Made by a program: the position numbers and the translations under genes | Shown: positions 11,617 to 24,080 of the stretch, one piece after another | How positions within the stretch are numbered: the first letter of the stretch is position 1 | Layout: each line of letters begins with the position of its first letter | Assembly: GCA_031763025.1 (NCBI GenBank) | Contig: JASSKH010000028.1 | Location: 6,769,324 to 6,833,323, forward strand | Length of the DNA stretch: 64,000 bases | Direction of reading: 5' to 3' | DNA from: Macrocystis pyrifera | Lineage: Eukaryota; Sar; Phaeophyceae; Laminariales; Laminariaceae | Notes under the pieces: generated by a model | Seen by the model: the letters and a program-made list of their open reading frames with translations, nothing else | Told to the model about the DNA's origin: nothing | Databases searched by the model: none

Positions 11617-11811
11617 TTGGAAGTCGGCTGTTTAGTCTCTGGAATTTTTAGCCGTTGCTGGTTACTGTTAACTCTCCCCGGTATAATACCAGCTGTGCTA
11701 CAGGTGCAGCGGTACACGCACAATGTGTGGAATGTATGTGCGTTGTATGATATGATACGATATGACATGAAGTGATACGATATGATGATATGATATGATC
11801 GGTATGATATT

Positions 11812-12971
11812 ACAAGGCGCTTCGCTCCGCGGGCGGCCTACGCCGCCCGCTACGCTCGCTCAGCAAGGAAAAGTACCTCAAACTATGTGAAGCGGAGAGA
11901 GGTCCATGATTGAATATTATTGCTTACCCCTGTGGTTGCAAACTGGCGACTTGACAATGCCAAGAGTCCCGCCGCCATGCTTCAGGAGAAAACAGCTCGG
12001 ACGCCACTATGCTTCGCGTCGTGGGCGGTTTTCCGCTACGCTCGCTCACATGTCGTACATACGTACATACCCCAGGTAGAGGGTACTTATTTTCTTCTTT
12101 TGATATGCTCTGTGTCTGTACTCGTATGTACGAAAGATTATGCACAGCATGGCACAGCAACACAGAACACAGCAAGAACAATGAAAATGAAACCGAAATT
12201 TTCTAGAAGAAAAAAAATCCCCGTCCCCTTTCGTAAAATAATTTACTACCTGATTGGAACACCTTACACCAGTAAAAAAAAAAAAAAGAAAAAAAGAAAA
12301 AATCATACAGCAAAGCTTCTCTCTCAGCCTCGTACGCCGCCCGCCCCTCTCGCGACCATCTCGCCACTGATTCAGGCCGGGTAAAGCTTTCCTCCCTCTC
12401 TTCCACAGTGAGCCCCGTCGCCTGCCTCGCGTGAAGCGCGGTGCTCACTGTGGACATCGACGCCAGCTCGACAATGTTGGTGCTCATTCGGGGTACCTCC
12501 CTCTTGTGACTTTCAGCCCGGTCGCAAAAATAAGCACCGCTTGAATATTATATTGCAATACAGAACGACCCTTAAATCCTCGTACGTAATATATAAAAAC
12601 TCACAAATGGAGGCCAGACAGAGCCTATTGATGCATCCCTCGTGTCTCGAGGCACACGCGTCGCCTAGGGACGAAAGCGGCGACCGCGCTCCTTGCAACT
12701 CCCCCTCTACCCGCCAGCATCCGCTGACACCCGCGACGGTGCCGGGTTCGCCCGCGCAACCGTGCTCGGAGTACACGCACGCACACGAAATGAAAGAAGA
12801 AAAAAAAAGAAAGAAGGACTGAAAGTACGACGAGAAATGGAGAAAACAAAGACCCGCTGGAAGGGTCCGGCCAGTAATAAAAGGAGGCGATTTCCAAGTG
12901 GGAGCTCTGAGAGGCTAGGGATGTACCAACCGAGCACGCTCAGAGATCGAGATCTAAGTAAGTAGTTCTAT
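11812..12971 (-). repeat. Right outer arm of the palindrome
   Basis: This is the reverse complement of the arm at 9567-10702, with scattered substitutions and small indels. Its inner tip at 11815-11875 holds the hairpin GGCGCTTCGCTCCGCGGGCG followed by its partner CCGCCCGCTACGCTCGCTCA. Its outer tip is AAGTAGTTCTAT. Confidence 0.75.
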
Positions 12972-13384
12972 ACTGGTGATGCTTGTTGCTGTTCGTACAT
13001 ATTATACTAGTATAGCACCGGTAGTAGTGTTTCACGCGTTTGCTTATTTGGGTACTATACAATCGTTCCAACAGGAGAGGAGGAGCATCGCCACAGCGGA
13101 GAGCGTAATGGGTACAGCTCGGGGAGAGGGGAGGCTGGGCATCGCGTGGGGAGAAGCAAACACTCCGACAGCGAAGACGAGAGTGTCGGGGTTGGGATGG
13201 GCTGGGACGGCTGGACCCAGTCATTGGGAACGAAGGCACGCACCGGGCTAGAAAACAGAGAGCCTACATCGCGCAAGAAGGGAAAATATGGACAAAAAAA
13301 ACACAAAAGACGGAGGCGTCAGATCACGCGTCGGCTAGCAACGATTGCGTATGCGAGGCTCGAGCGAGACAGAAGGAGGCACTG

Positions 13385-14270
13385 GTGCTGATAGGGACCT
13401 ACAACGTGCGCACCCTGGCTGTGAACGGGAGGAACGGGCATGGGCATGCCGAGTGCGTGCTGGCGAAGGCCTGACAACTGGGCTGTGATTTCATCGGCCT
13501 GCAGGAAACAAGCGGACCTGGGGGAACCGAGTTTTCTGCAGCAGGATACCGAGTTTTCTGCTCTGGGCAAGAAAAAACGGAAGGCAGGCGAGAACAATAC
13601 GAGGAGTTGGTTTGGCAGTAAAGCAAACGATATACCGTAAGTCTGCTTATACCCACCAGTTGAATGACGAACGCCTCATGTCTATGGGCTTCGAGATGAC
13701 TCTTGTGAAGGCGCTGCGGTCGAGTTAGTTGTTGCCTACGCCCCAACGGAAGCCAACCCCAACACACAGATGGAAGAGGAATTTTGGAAGAAATTGGGGT
13801 ACATGGTTGAACAGATTCCAACGAAGGAATGTCTGTTCGTGCTGGCAGACGCAAACACACCGACTGGAAAGAGGATGGAAGGGTGTGGTGACTGTATCAT
13901 AGGGTGCTTGGAGCGTACGGATATGATGAACTCAACAGTAACGGCAAAGACCTGCACGCATTCGCTTCAGACAACAACCTCGCTCTCACGAACACTTTTT
14001 TTTTTCCTACGTAAGGGCGGAATATCTGATACGTTCAATGGCATCAGCAGCCGCAACGACCAGAAACGGATTGATTACATCCTCACCCGCCAAGCACACC
14101 GACCTCGCGTGTATGATGATAAGGTTCATCCCCAGCCTCCGTCCCCAACCAAGGCGGACTCAGACCATAACATCGTAAACGCGACTGTCCGCCTCAGCGG
14201 TCGTTTGGCACCCAACAGACACGTGCAAACGAAAAAAGAAAATCCGGCCTTTCGACCGGCAGATGTTTAG
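13385..14270 (+). pseudogene. LINE endonuclease (EEP/APE-like) remnant
   Basis: In the intact family this domain nicks target DNA to prime reverse transcription. Family motifs appear in order but in changing frames: TYNVRTLAVNG near 13399, FIGLQET with the catalytic Glu near 13488, YAPTEANPNTQ near 13738, FVLADANTPTGKR near 13838, a DLHAFASDNNLALTNTFF-like piece near 13953, IDYILTRQ near 14068, and SDHNIV with the catalytic His near 14160. Stops lie after the first block and near 13640-13735. The longest open piece is 13770-14270, with an internal change of frame near 13920. The domain is inactive as it stands. Confidence 0.85.
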
Positions 14271-14659
14271 AGCTGACGGAGGTTGCAGGCGGCGAGTAAT
14301 GGGGCGGATCCTCTCCAAGCTTCCTTTCCTACACTCGCAGTCGAACATTATCCCTGACATGGCCGAATCCTTTGCCGGTGTTACTCTTGATGCAGAGCGA
14401 ACGAGGTACGACCTCCACTACGTCGTGCACACAAACCCCGGTGGTGCGAGACCGCGGAAACCTCAGCCACCTTGAAAAAATATGGGATGCGATGGACGAT
14501 GCCCGGAGATTCGTGCACATCAAGGACAGAATAGCATGAAATACGCTAAGGACGGCGCGCGCGAATCGGCGAAGGGCGATTGACGCAGCGAAGCATGCCT
14601 ACTTCGAAGAGTACCTTGCTGAAACGGACAGACTCCTCGCCGACAACGACCACCGGGGT

Positions 14660-15860
14660 TTCTACAGGCACTTGAAGGGCACGGTGGGGTTGGACGGTCG
14701 AAAAGCGAGAAGCGAACAGTTCTTCATGGACGAGGATGGCACGCTACTAAGCGACAAGGTGCTCACTCTTGATCGATGGACGGGGTTTTTCGGTACCCTC
14801 CCGATCACGAAATCGCCTGATCTTGACCCAACCATCAGCGCCCTATTTCCACATCGGCCGTTGGCACCATCGCTTGGAGAGGAACCCATCATGGATGACA
14901 TGACGGCGGTAATCCGGGGTAAGCCGGACTGGAAAGCGTTGGGACCAGACTCCCTTCCGGCCGAGTAAGTGAAAATCGACCTTTCATCCGATACTTCCAA
15001 ACCTACTTGTCAATGTGTTGCACACGGGCGACGTTCTCCAGCAATGGAAAGGTGCGACTATCAAGGTCCTTCATAAAAAACAAGGATCGCTCTGATTGCA
15101 ACAACTACCGGGGGATTTCGCTTTTTGCCCATTCAGGCAAAGTGTTGCTGAAAATGGTCCCGTCCCGCCCGCGCAACTACTGCGAGGCCAAAGGGACACT
15201 CCCCGAGGAACAGCGCGGCTTTCGCCCTGCACGATCAACGGTCGACATGGGGTTCGGCGTGCATCGACTGCAAGAACTCGGACGAGCTGAAAACCCCTCT
15301 TGTATATGTGCATCATCGGCCTGCAGGAAGCACATGACTCCGTCGATCGCGAGCTGTTGCAGGTGGTGCTCGCACGCTTCGGCGTGCGCGCGAAGATGCT
15401 AACCGATGTCCGCCAGTTCCACGAAGGCGTGCGAGCGCGCATGCGCATGCATAACGGTGAGCCCTCGGCATGATTTGACGTCACTCAGGGGCTGCGGCAA
15501 GGATGTGAGCTGTCGCTGCTTCTGTTCAATATCTTCTTCGCTGCTGTGATACACACCGTGCTGGTACGCTTCAGTGAGGACCCAGACATTTTGAGGGACT
15601 TCGTTCACCCCGAAGAGGACCTTGGGGAGAACGGGGTAAAAGTTGATCCACTAGCATGTGCATGGAGGGCAGTATGGGGTATGCTGTACGCCGACGATGC
15701 AGGCATTGTGCCCAAGTCGGCGGAAGGCCTTGAGAAGATGATGGCCGTCATTGTGCCCGTTTTCGAAGCAGCAGGACTCACCATATCCGAACAGAAAACG
15801 TAGACAATGCTACTGCGGACACCGAATCAGGCACTCCGGAACTCACTGCTCGTCATCGAA
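14660..15860 (+). pseudogene. LINE reverse transcriptase remnant
   Basis: In the intact family this domain copies element RNA into DNA. Recognisable pieces are an open stretch at 14672-14968 ending GPDSLPAE, NYRGISLFAHSGKVLLKMV near 15101, LPEEQRGFRPARSTVDMGF near 15200, and MLYADDAGIVPKSAEGLEKM near 15681. The catalytic YADD codons are at 15687-15698. A GLTISEQKT-like thumb motif follows near 15775. At least three frame changes are needed to join these. The palm aspartates survive but the reading frame does not. Confidence 0.88.
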
Positions 15861-16720
15861 ACAGCCGGGCAGAGGTGAAGACAGACGACGCATTTTTTGG
15901 AACCTTCACGATCTTGTCGTCGCAACCGCTGACCTTATGCCAGAGATCAAACGACGGACCCGAATAGCAAGGGCTCCCTACAATCAGCTCAGACGGGAGC
16001 TGTACGATATGGAGAATGCTCCGATCGCTCTAAACGTGCGCATGCTAAAGGCTGAGGTGATGGAGACCCTGCTGTACGCGTGTGTGACGTGGACCCTCGG
16101 TCACGAGCAGTTCGCTGAGCGCCGAACGGCACACCACAAACTCTCTTCCTACGGATCATTGGCTTCCAGCGCCGACAACGCACCGACCATCTCATGTCGT
16201 ACGCCAAGGTCCTCAAGAAGGCACACTGCGAGAGCGCTGAGAAGACCATCCGCAAACGCCGCCTCCTCTTTGTGGGGGCCGTACAGCGGATGACCAAGGA
16301 GCCGCTGACCCGTTGGGTGATGTTTGGGACGTTGGTTGGTGAGGACAACCTGGGACCAGACCGACCAGAAAATAAGTTGGCTTAATGTCTAGCAGACCAA
16401 CTCAGGGTTTTTCAAGCCACCGAGGGGTGACGGAAAGCTGCCCTTTGGTGTTCGAAGCAGAGACTGTGTAATGGCCGAGGGTGGCTTAGAAGAGAGGGAA
16501 GTGGTAACGGGGGTTTCGTCGAGGCGGCGGACCGTTTTATGGCGAGGTGACACAGTGGCGAGGCGGGGAGGAGTTGGCTACACCACGCAGCTCACGACGT
16601 CAAGAGCGGCGACAAGAAGAGGGGGGGGTGGGAGAAGCGGTACTGACACAACTGTCGACGAATGCAGAAACGAAATGATAAATCGGGCGGCATGGTATCT
16701 ACCTGACTAGCCCTTGAATT
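15861..16720 (+). pseudogene. LINE C-terminal region remnant
   Basis: Beyond the reverse transcriptase, reading pieces in shifting frames include an ETLLYACVTWTLG-like piece near 16060, a KVLKKAHCESAEKTIRKRRL-like piece near 16205, and RWVMFGTLVGEDNLGPDRP near 16312. A further piece resembling the family's usual tail lies at 16380-16716. It has no nucleic-acid-binding CCHC knuckle that I can see. The region is broken throughout. Confidence 0.7.
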
Positions 16721-18095
16721 CGAGAACTTTTCATTTTGTTTGCTGTTGAGTTGTTCAATGGTGGGGGCGCGATAGCGGCAGTATTGACACTTGACACCGC
16801 TATTGACGAGAGTAGGAAGGAGAAAACAGAGGGTGTGGCAAGTTTCCCAAATCGATTTCGTAAAAGAGACGTGAATCCATGTTACCGTCACCACCTTGAG
16901 TACGCTTTTCTCTCTCGCTTCTTTATTGCTTTTTGCCTTGTTTCTCTCTTTTTTCCCTTTCCCCCCCCGCCGTCCTTATGCCGGTATCTTCCTTTCCGTG
17001 TTGCCCCGTGCTTGCAGCAGTTGTCTGTTCCCCTTGAGGATGTACCTGGTACGCTTTTCTGCTATTAACAGCAGCTTTACGATACCAGGTATCTTTGCGT
17101 CACTCGTATTCTGTTTCATTCCACAATCCTGCTATTTCTTCTTTGTTGTCATTTAGTCCTATTTGTTGGTCTGGTTTGCGTTGTGTTCTCGTACCCGTTA
17201 CGTTGTCACTTTACTTGCTTTATCCATTCATTTGCGATCATTTTTGTTTGATATTAATATTAATAATAGTTTTTCTATCTTTCAGTCTGACCACAGAAAT
17301 TACAGTAGTATTTATCTACTATTAATAGCAGGATAAGGGATCTATCAGGATATCAGGATGGACAATGGGTGTACTGGTGCAGGTGGGTACTCGTAGAAAG
17401 AAAGGTGTAATGTGGAGACAACGCACACATATACGTACGTATTGTAAGTATAGAGCGTGTTGGTGCTTCTGGTGCTGTGAGACAACTCTCTATACATATT
17501 GGTGTTGTTGCTGGTGTTGCGACTGCTACCCGCAATAATACCCCTTGCAGCTGCCCGTAATGGTATACCAGGCACCTGCCACCCGAGGTGTTCTTCAGCA
17601 GTACCTACCGTCAACCTTCTTTATTTCGAACGAATACACTATTAATATACTCCTGCTGTACACCCCTTGGCAGTACGGTTGCTTTTCAGTACGGCTTCGG
17701 TTCACCTACTATTAATCTTGATTTACAGCCAGTGTATACCCGTACCTCTTGAAGCCACTACAGCAGCAGAACAGGGATGCGCGAAGCCGCAGGCGGGCGT
17801 TAGCCCGCCTTGGCCAAGTCTCGGATCTATCGACTACATTTTACAAATGGCGAAGCTGCCCACGACGGCACCGCTTGATAGAGTGGCTCACCACACTGGT
17901 CAGCCTCACGAATGAGAGCTATGATATGGCACATTGACACACGGGACACTCTGAACTCTGTACAGCAAAAATATAGGTACCTGGCCGTACCACAAAAAAT
18001 TAGGTACTTGGTAGATGGACCGACACACAGACTGGAGGCTACACCTAGGAGGCTGCTTTGTGGGGCGGATTGGATGCAAATGCGATGTGGTACAG
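16721..18095. other. Non-coding stretch with short palindromes
   Basis: I see no gene. The segment carries recurrent short motifs, CTATTAATAGCAG near 17316 and GTACCTGGTAC near 17043. It also has a strong hairpin, GGCGGGCGTTAGCCCGCC, near 17787-17804, similar in kind to the GC hairpins at the palindrome arm tips. Confidence 0.4.
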
Positions 18096-18099
18096 GTAA

Positions 18100-18591
18100 G
18101 TATGCTTGATCGTGCACTGGACAGTGGAAACGACTCAGGAAACCGAAAAAAAAAAACGAGAAACAGAGCGGTCCAATAAAATCCAGCAGTCGCCTCGAGA
18201 AGAACAAATATTGGCGCAGGCAGAGGGCAGAGGCGCTCGCTCGCAACCAGAACTTGGTCGATTCTTCGTCGAGAAATTCAGATATAGGTCTGCCAGTGGG
18301 ACGCGCTCGTGCAAGTCAGGCTCAATCTGGGGCACGGCTTCAAGCTTGGACCAAAGGTCTCCCCTAAAAAAATAAAAAAGGAAGTTGAAGCTTTGAAGGG
18401 TTTCGTGAGTCAGCTGATGTGGATTGCCTATTTATCAGTACCTGGGAGCCGTCCATGGGCGAAGATAGAAGGCTTATTGAGCTGGCTGTCTCGTCTCCAA
18501 AGGCGGCCGTCATCATTTCCCCTGCCTGCGTATTGGGCCTCCAAGTTCTGCTGCTATATTTGCTAAATAGCCTGATCATATATTATTGAAA
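18100..18591 (+). other. Possible coding segment, frame unresolved
   Basis: Two overlapping frames look more protein-like than their surroundings. One, about 18172-18368, reads through SSRLEKNKYWRRQRAEALAR and ends GLP. Another, about 18390-18591, reads SFEGFRESADVDCLFISTWE and ends in a hydrophobic segment of about 25 residues before a TGA. A third frame, 18309-18566, is also open. No start, splice pair or domain connects them. The segment could be an old gene fragment, part of an unrecognised mobile element, or chance. Confidence 0.25.
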
Positions 18592-21500
18592 GATGGGAGA
18601 TGGGGTTTCAACAATCATGTGGCTTCGATAATAGGGTTATGGGGAAAACGCGGCGGGATTAGATGGCATCAATACGCTACCAACAACCAACATCACAACC
18701 GAGAGGTGCGAGCAACACACACACAACACTAAACAACTCACCGTTGGAAGTCAGAACACTGCTGTTCACCAACCTCTCGAAGCGCTGCAGCCCATCAAGG
18801 CCGGGCAAGGCTGGTGGCAGCTTCCCCAAGGAAATTGGCCGCGGCTGATATTGGTAACATCAAACTTTCACCGTTTATAGGCGCACATGGCAGAACGTGG
18901 TGGTGTGCACGAAGTGGTGCTGATGGGTTCGGGCAAGAGGCCTCTTGACCACTGCCGCAGGCAAGTCCGGATTTGAAAGCTTGATGGTTTTGGGGTCGAT
19001 GGAATTGTTGGTAAAAGGTATTTTTTCTACTCTAATCTACTCCCTCGCCTACGAGTACCGTGGCTGTTTTCTCAAGGCGTTGCCCCTATCCACCCGCCGC
19101 TGGCAACAGCCCGCACACGCCCAAACTCCAACAAGTTCAGGTATTTCGCACGTTGTAGCTGCGTATCCTTGTTTCTTCTTTGCCTGTATAATACGAGCAC
19201 CGCCGCGAGCCCAAAGGGCACTGAAGGGCGCTGAAGTGAGACTCTTCCTTTTACTCAATAAGCTATTTCTTCTTTGGATATCTGTCGGAGACGCGAACGA
19301 GATCACCTGGAAGCATCCCTCTGCCAACTATAACTATAATAACCCACAGCAAACAGAAGCATGGCCATTGTTGTTGTGTGCGCTTTCCAGCTGCAGTTTG
19401 TTTCCCTGGAGAGTCACTCACAGCCTTATAGATCGCCATATTGTCCCGCGATGCATCCCCTACTACTTCCTGCGAGTCATCGTACAATACCTACGACAGG
19501 TAACCGCAGGCAGGATTGGCTGATCACTTGTTTTTCGCGTAACTCCGCTCTCGTGTCTCGTGACTCGTGGGCCGCAGACCCGTGCCAGTCAGTCGTGCTT
19601 TGCGGCTCCGTTTCGTTTCCCACCGACCTAAACGCAAAAGCAAAAAGTTATTGAGGCTCTTGTTGAAACAAACAATAAATATGATTGATATTATTATAAT
19701 AGTAGAGTTGAATTCGGGAGCTTGAAGCTTGGACAATTCGACACTCGAACACCCGAAACCACGAACTGCTCGTTCTTCTTGGTTGATCGTCTCAGCGCGG
19801 TTGCACATACATACTCGCACTCGTGTGCAAGGTCTTGTTGGCTGCTTTTGATTGCTACAGCGGTTGTTGTTCATGTTGAGTGTCTTGTTCACTGCTGCTG
19901 TCCTTCCTGCTTTATAGGGCCGGAACGTTGTCGTGCGCACTCATTGTGCTTGGGCCCCGAACCCGTCGTCCGTGTGTTCAAACACACGCACATTTTCAAC
20001 AACAGAATATGGAAACAGCAACAACTACACCTGACACAAGCCTGACAACACCAACAATGCTTCTTCTGTGTGTTACGAGTACATCACGATGATGTGCTTC
20101 GATGATTCGCTATGATGGTGGTGGTCTTTCCCGATACGCCAAGAAACTCTCGATGATGGCGATTCGCGACGATGGCTTCGATAATGTTTCCGTGGAGACC
20201 AAGGTCGAGGAATATTCATACTCGTAGATTTCGATGCTGACTTTCTATGTTTTCAGAAGAGGAAGAAGAAAGTGAACAAGAAGCAAAAAAACTTCCCTTT
20301 TGTTCAGGATGTTCACGGCCATTCATAGCCTTGTTATATATAAACAGCTACATATTTTGATATTTTTTAGCACAAGTAGATACCACAATAATACCTGGTA
20401 CGGGTATGTGTTTAGATTTTTAGCACCCATCCCCCTTTCGGGATAAGTACGCTTGGCCTGTTGCATTTTTGCATTTTTGCTCTTGTCGTCGTTCTCATCC
20501 TTGCAGAACCTCATTTTTTAATCCGCGATGGATTTGAATATTCATATATCAAAAGTATGTTTTCTGGCTCGTTCCGAAGCAATTTGGTGCCACGTTACCC
20601 GACGCGAAGACTCTCCTCTAACGTTGCACGCCACATATCTCTGGTACATAACTAAATTTTACCAGTACGGAGTCACCCCGGCACCCGGAGGCGTGTGCAG
20701 CTTGTTCTTGTCGGGCGTTGATATTCACAGCAAGGATTATTGCACCACACAATGACAACCCAAAACCCAAAACACACCACACACAAAACGCACTCTCACG
20801 CTCTTCGTCGACATTCCAACCGCACCGCGCAGGCGGGGCGCCCCACCCGCAGGTATTCAATTTTTCGGTGTTTCTTCAAGCGTGACGATTTTGATGGCTT
20901 TGTTTTCAGTTTGTGACATGTCGTGCCCTGCTCTCTTACCAGGTAAATTATAGCCTTCCTATATGAACTTTTATCCCGTTCCAGTACTACAGTCAGTATA
21001 CCATTCGATAGGTCGTACCACCTTTAGACGGAAATGTCCGGTGGAGTCGACCCGTGATCGAAGGTCTGGGCTGTGCTTTGTGGCTACCGGCCACGCAGTC
21101 TTGCGCGGGAGACCGGTGGGGCCGTTGGCAGCGGCGCGGTGCGGTGCGGTGCGGTCAGGTACGGTGCGGTTCGGTGCGCTCACAGACAAGAGTTGCGGAG
21201 GTGGGGTTAATCTATCGGTCAACCAAATTCAGCCCAACCGTGTTGTTTGCTTTTGCAGTATACGCTTTTACCCGTGATGAAATATGCACGTACGGCGGTT
21301 GTTCAGCAGTTCTTTGTTTTTAGTTCGTCTTTTTGGTTCAGGCGAAGGAGGACGGTTATTGTACTACTGCTGCTATACTAATATATACAACTATTGAATG
21401 GTCTCTTGGCCCCACGGCTCCCCCACTTGAAGCTTGAACCAACTAAACACACAACTATCCAGTCACACATACACGACCAAACACAAAACACGAAGCACAA

Positions 21501-22747
21501 GACGATGCTACGTACGTACAAGTATTTAATATCATTATTTTGTCTTACTTATACAAGTACATGTTGTTTGTTTGTTTTTCTTTTTGCTTCTTCGTTCGAG
21601 TGACCATCGATCGTTATCATGCCGCGCTGTCTGTCTGTCCGTCTGTCTGTCTGTCTACCCTTACTTCGTTTTATTTGCTACTTTCTTATTTTCCCTGTAC
21701 ATGATGCAGTTTATTTAGTAGTTCGTGCGTTTTGTCACGGAGCCGATATCCGCGTCGTGGTCTTGTTAGGATACGCCCACACCCTCTGTCATACCGGTGT
21801 GCATACTTCGAACTACTGCTGTATATACTCGTACTTACCAGAGAGACCACTACGAGCACCCCCTCCGCCCCCGCCCCCCCCTGCCTTTTGCCCTTTGGAA
21901 TCAGGCATTGGGCCACTCGCTTACTTCATTCACCACACCTGTGGTATGATAAGGATGTTTTGGCATTCATTACAGATCAGATGTATACGTACCTGGTAAT
22001 AGAGAATTGCGTTCACTATTCGTACATCATGTGTCATGAGGTTGAAATCACCATGTGTTTGCTTTTGCAGCAGCAAGAACAGCGAGCAGCAGTAGGTGCT
22101 GAACTTTGCTTGACGGCAGTTTTAGCTTCGTCGTTCCTTTGATGTGCGTACGAGAGAATATGATACTTCGTCTGTTGCTTCGATCGTTTGTTCGTTCGTG
22201 TGTTGGACATGGAACACCACCTGACCGCTATGTGAAATGACATAAATCTCCCGCTTTCCTATTGCGCGTTGTGCTGCAGTACAGTAGCGGCACGTACACA
22301 AAATACAAAGAGAGCAAGGTACGGATCATTTTACCAAATGAGTACGTAGTTGGTGTATTATTGTCGAGCCTGTCATATTAAGGCAGCAGAAAAAACGCCG
22401 CTTGTATTTTAGCACATTTTCCAGGTATTTTAACCACAGGCATTTAATAAGTACCTGGGTAGGCATTTAGTGCCCCCAGGTGAGGTGGCACTGCATTTTT
22501 TTCATCCGGTACTCGTAACCGTTTTTTATTCCTTGTTCCTTTCCGGAGCGCCCGAAGCCCGAAGTGAGCCCATTCATAGAATTTACGACTCATAGACCCT
22601 AGAGTCTGCAAAGCTTGTTCGATTTGCATACTTTCTCGGCCGCAGTCGTGCGAAACAAGCACATCAAGGGCTGGACCGGGTGGCATGGCGATTGCGACGA
22701 GTCTATTTGAAAATACCCTACGAAGTAGGACATTGCTCTTATCTCTC
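18592..22747. other. Non-coding stretch, nothing supported
   Basis: Only low-complexity pieces are visible: GATGATTCG-type repeats at 20085-20190, a (GCGGT)n run at 21136-21175 and CTGTCTGTCTGT at 21635-21655. ORFs here, up to 192 codons at 18945-19523, are Cys/Ser/Leu-rich without domains. Confidence 0.4.
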
Positions 22748-22828
22748 TAGGATTGAAGATCGACACGATTACAGGTTGTGTTGGATGTCGACGGATAGAA
22801 GGACCGATTTAATGTGAAGAACACAGCA
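22748..22828 (-). repeat. Dispersed repeat of about 105 bp, inverted copy 4
   Basis: The reverse complement reads TGTTCTTCACATTAAATCGG, then CGTCGACATCCAACACA, then TCTTCAATCCT. This matches the plus-strand copies at 4447, 6182 and 9375. Confidence 0.55.
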
Positions 22829-22964
22829 CTATAAATAGTACCTGGTACCTGGTAGATCCATTTTGTGCACGTAAGGTGAAAGAACACCCCCTGTCTCCCG
22901 CGCCTCTGGGGTGAATTTCATACGTAGCGATTTTCTCCAGAACCATGGGGGCGAGCCGCAACCC

Positions 22965-23095
22965 AACGGAAATGGCGGCTTTTGAGATTATCTCGTCGAG
23001 ATCCGTCCATAGATGCGTCGCTCGTTGTCTCCATCATTCCCGTTGTCGAGAAAATTAGGTTTTGAGATCCGGCCGCAATGTACACTCTCCCGGAA
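22965..23095 (+). repeat. Diffuse dispersed repeat (TTGTCGAG family), example copy
   Basis: GGAAATGGCGGC, then CTCGTCGAGATC, then CCATAGATGCGTCGCTCG, then TTCCCGTTGTCGAGAAAAT. Related blocks lie at about 7286-7376, 27293-27415, 33150-33275, 35125-35260 (inverted), 43455-43610 and 43750-43835. Similarity is patchy and boundaries are unclear. Confidence 0.4.
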
Positions 23096-23774
23096 CATCG
23101 AGTCAGCGACGATTGTAATGTTGTCAAACCGATCAGTGAACTGGATTGCAGCAATACACTTGCTGCTGTCTCCCCTCTGTATATATCTCCTCCGAAAACG
23201 CACGTGGTGGGTTTCTGTCCGTCCTATATACGAGTAGATTGCGGTGTGTTGGGCGTACGATATCAACTATTAATAGCAGGTACCAGGTATTGATGAGTAT
23301 ACTATTAATAGTACTTACTGCCTGTACATAATGTTGTGCCATTCCCCAGCCATGCAAATAGCAGTACTATTAATACTGCTCTGTATACCCTTGCGCCTGC
23401 ACGTACGTCTAATATGTGATACGATATAGTGACAGAATACACCACGGTATACCAGACTTATAATAAGGGTCCTTGTGGCATCGAATCCTGGGGCCGTAAT
23501 TTGACGCAAGATGACGAGAGGGAAGAAAGCGCTGAACCCTTTTCTCGTGGTAAAAATGTACGGCACGAACCGCAGTCGGGAGGGGGGATACCAGCCCACT
23601 CACTACAGCAGTATGTGACCCCCGATCTGAGTCTCCGACTTTTGATACGTAGGACGGGGGAGAGAAAAGACAGGGCGAATGTAGTAAATGGGAAGAAATT
23701 CATCTACAGCAACTGCTGTACGAGTACGTACGTACGTACACACGTTTTTTTTTTTTTCATGACTTTCACTTATT

Positions 23775-24080
23775 AGGTGGTACGTATTTACCCTCAAGTG
23801 ATTTTGCGTGACGAGCCGTGGTCACAGGTGTCGTCCCTTCTCCACCGCTGTACGTGCCTTGATTTTTATGGCGCATATAGGCATTGTAGGGTTCAGCATT
23901 CCCACTGCACATCGATTTTTGGTCGAATGCTGCCAACACGTTCTCGCGCTTTCCTCTATTGATAATCAATTTTTATGCAAGAAAAAAAATTTACGAGTAT
24001 GCACTCGGTGAAACTCGAACCCACGAAATTGATCTTAGTAGGCACGCGGACCACCTACCAAGCACAGGGACGCCGGCATT
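23775..24080 (-). mobile_element. Probable tRNA-derived SINE, copy 1
   Basis: On the minus strand the head (24078 downwards) is tRNA-like: TGCTTGGTAGGTGGTCCGCG resembles an A box, and GTGGGTTCGAGTTTCACC is a B-box/T-arm. The body is shared with the copy at 28585-28868, including ATTGATAATCAATTTTTATG on the plus strand, GGTTCAGCATTCCCACTGC, and the tail-side GTCACAGGTGTCGTCCCTTC. Confidence 0.6.

Larger units (their letters stand above)
9567..12971. mobile_element. Large nested palindromic (foldback-type) element, 3.4 kb
   Basis: Two outer arms of about 1.14 kb, 9567-10702 and 11812-12971, are inverted copies of each other. Between them lies a second inverted pair, about 11098-11340 and 11345-11616, with its centre near 11342. 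The spacers 10703-11097 and 11617-11811 do not match. Outer tips read ATAGAACTACTT and its complement. Inner tips carry a GC-rich hairpin of the type AGCGAAGCGCC. ORFs inside, including the 244-codon ORF at 11041-11775, run through the palindrome and show no transposase or other domain. It is best read as a non-autonomous foldback element or two head-to-head insertions. A single direct copy of the arm occurs at 62485-63886. Confidence 0.7.
13080..16720 (+). mobile_element. Degenerate LINE (non-LTR retrotransposon)
   Basis: The element carries, in order, a basic 5' segment (13080-13390), an AP-type endonuclease domain (13385-14270), a spacer, a reverse transcriptase domain (about 14660-15860) with a YADD motif, and a C-terminal region (15861-16720). 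All are on the plus strand and broken by stops and frameshifts, so no protein can be made in full. The 3' end is placed where the C-terminal similarity stops, near 16716. No poly(A) tail or target duplication is evident. It begins about 110 bp beyond the large palindrome. Confidence 0.85.

Noticed and set aside
11041-11775. 244-codon plus-strand ORF
   Set aside because: It runs straight through the inner palindrome. The two halves come from inverted copies and no transposase motif is present.
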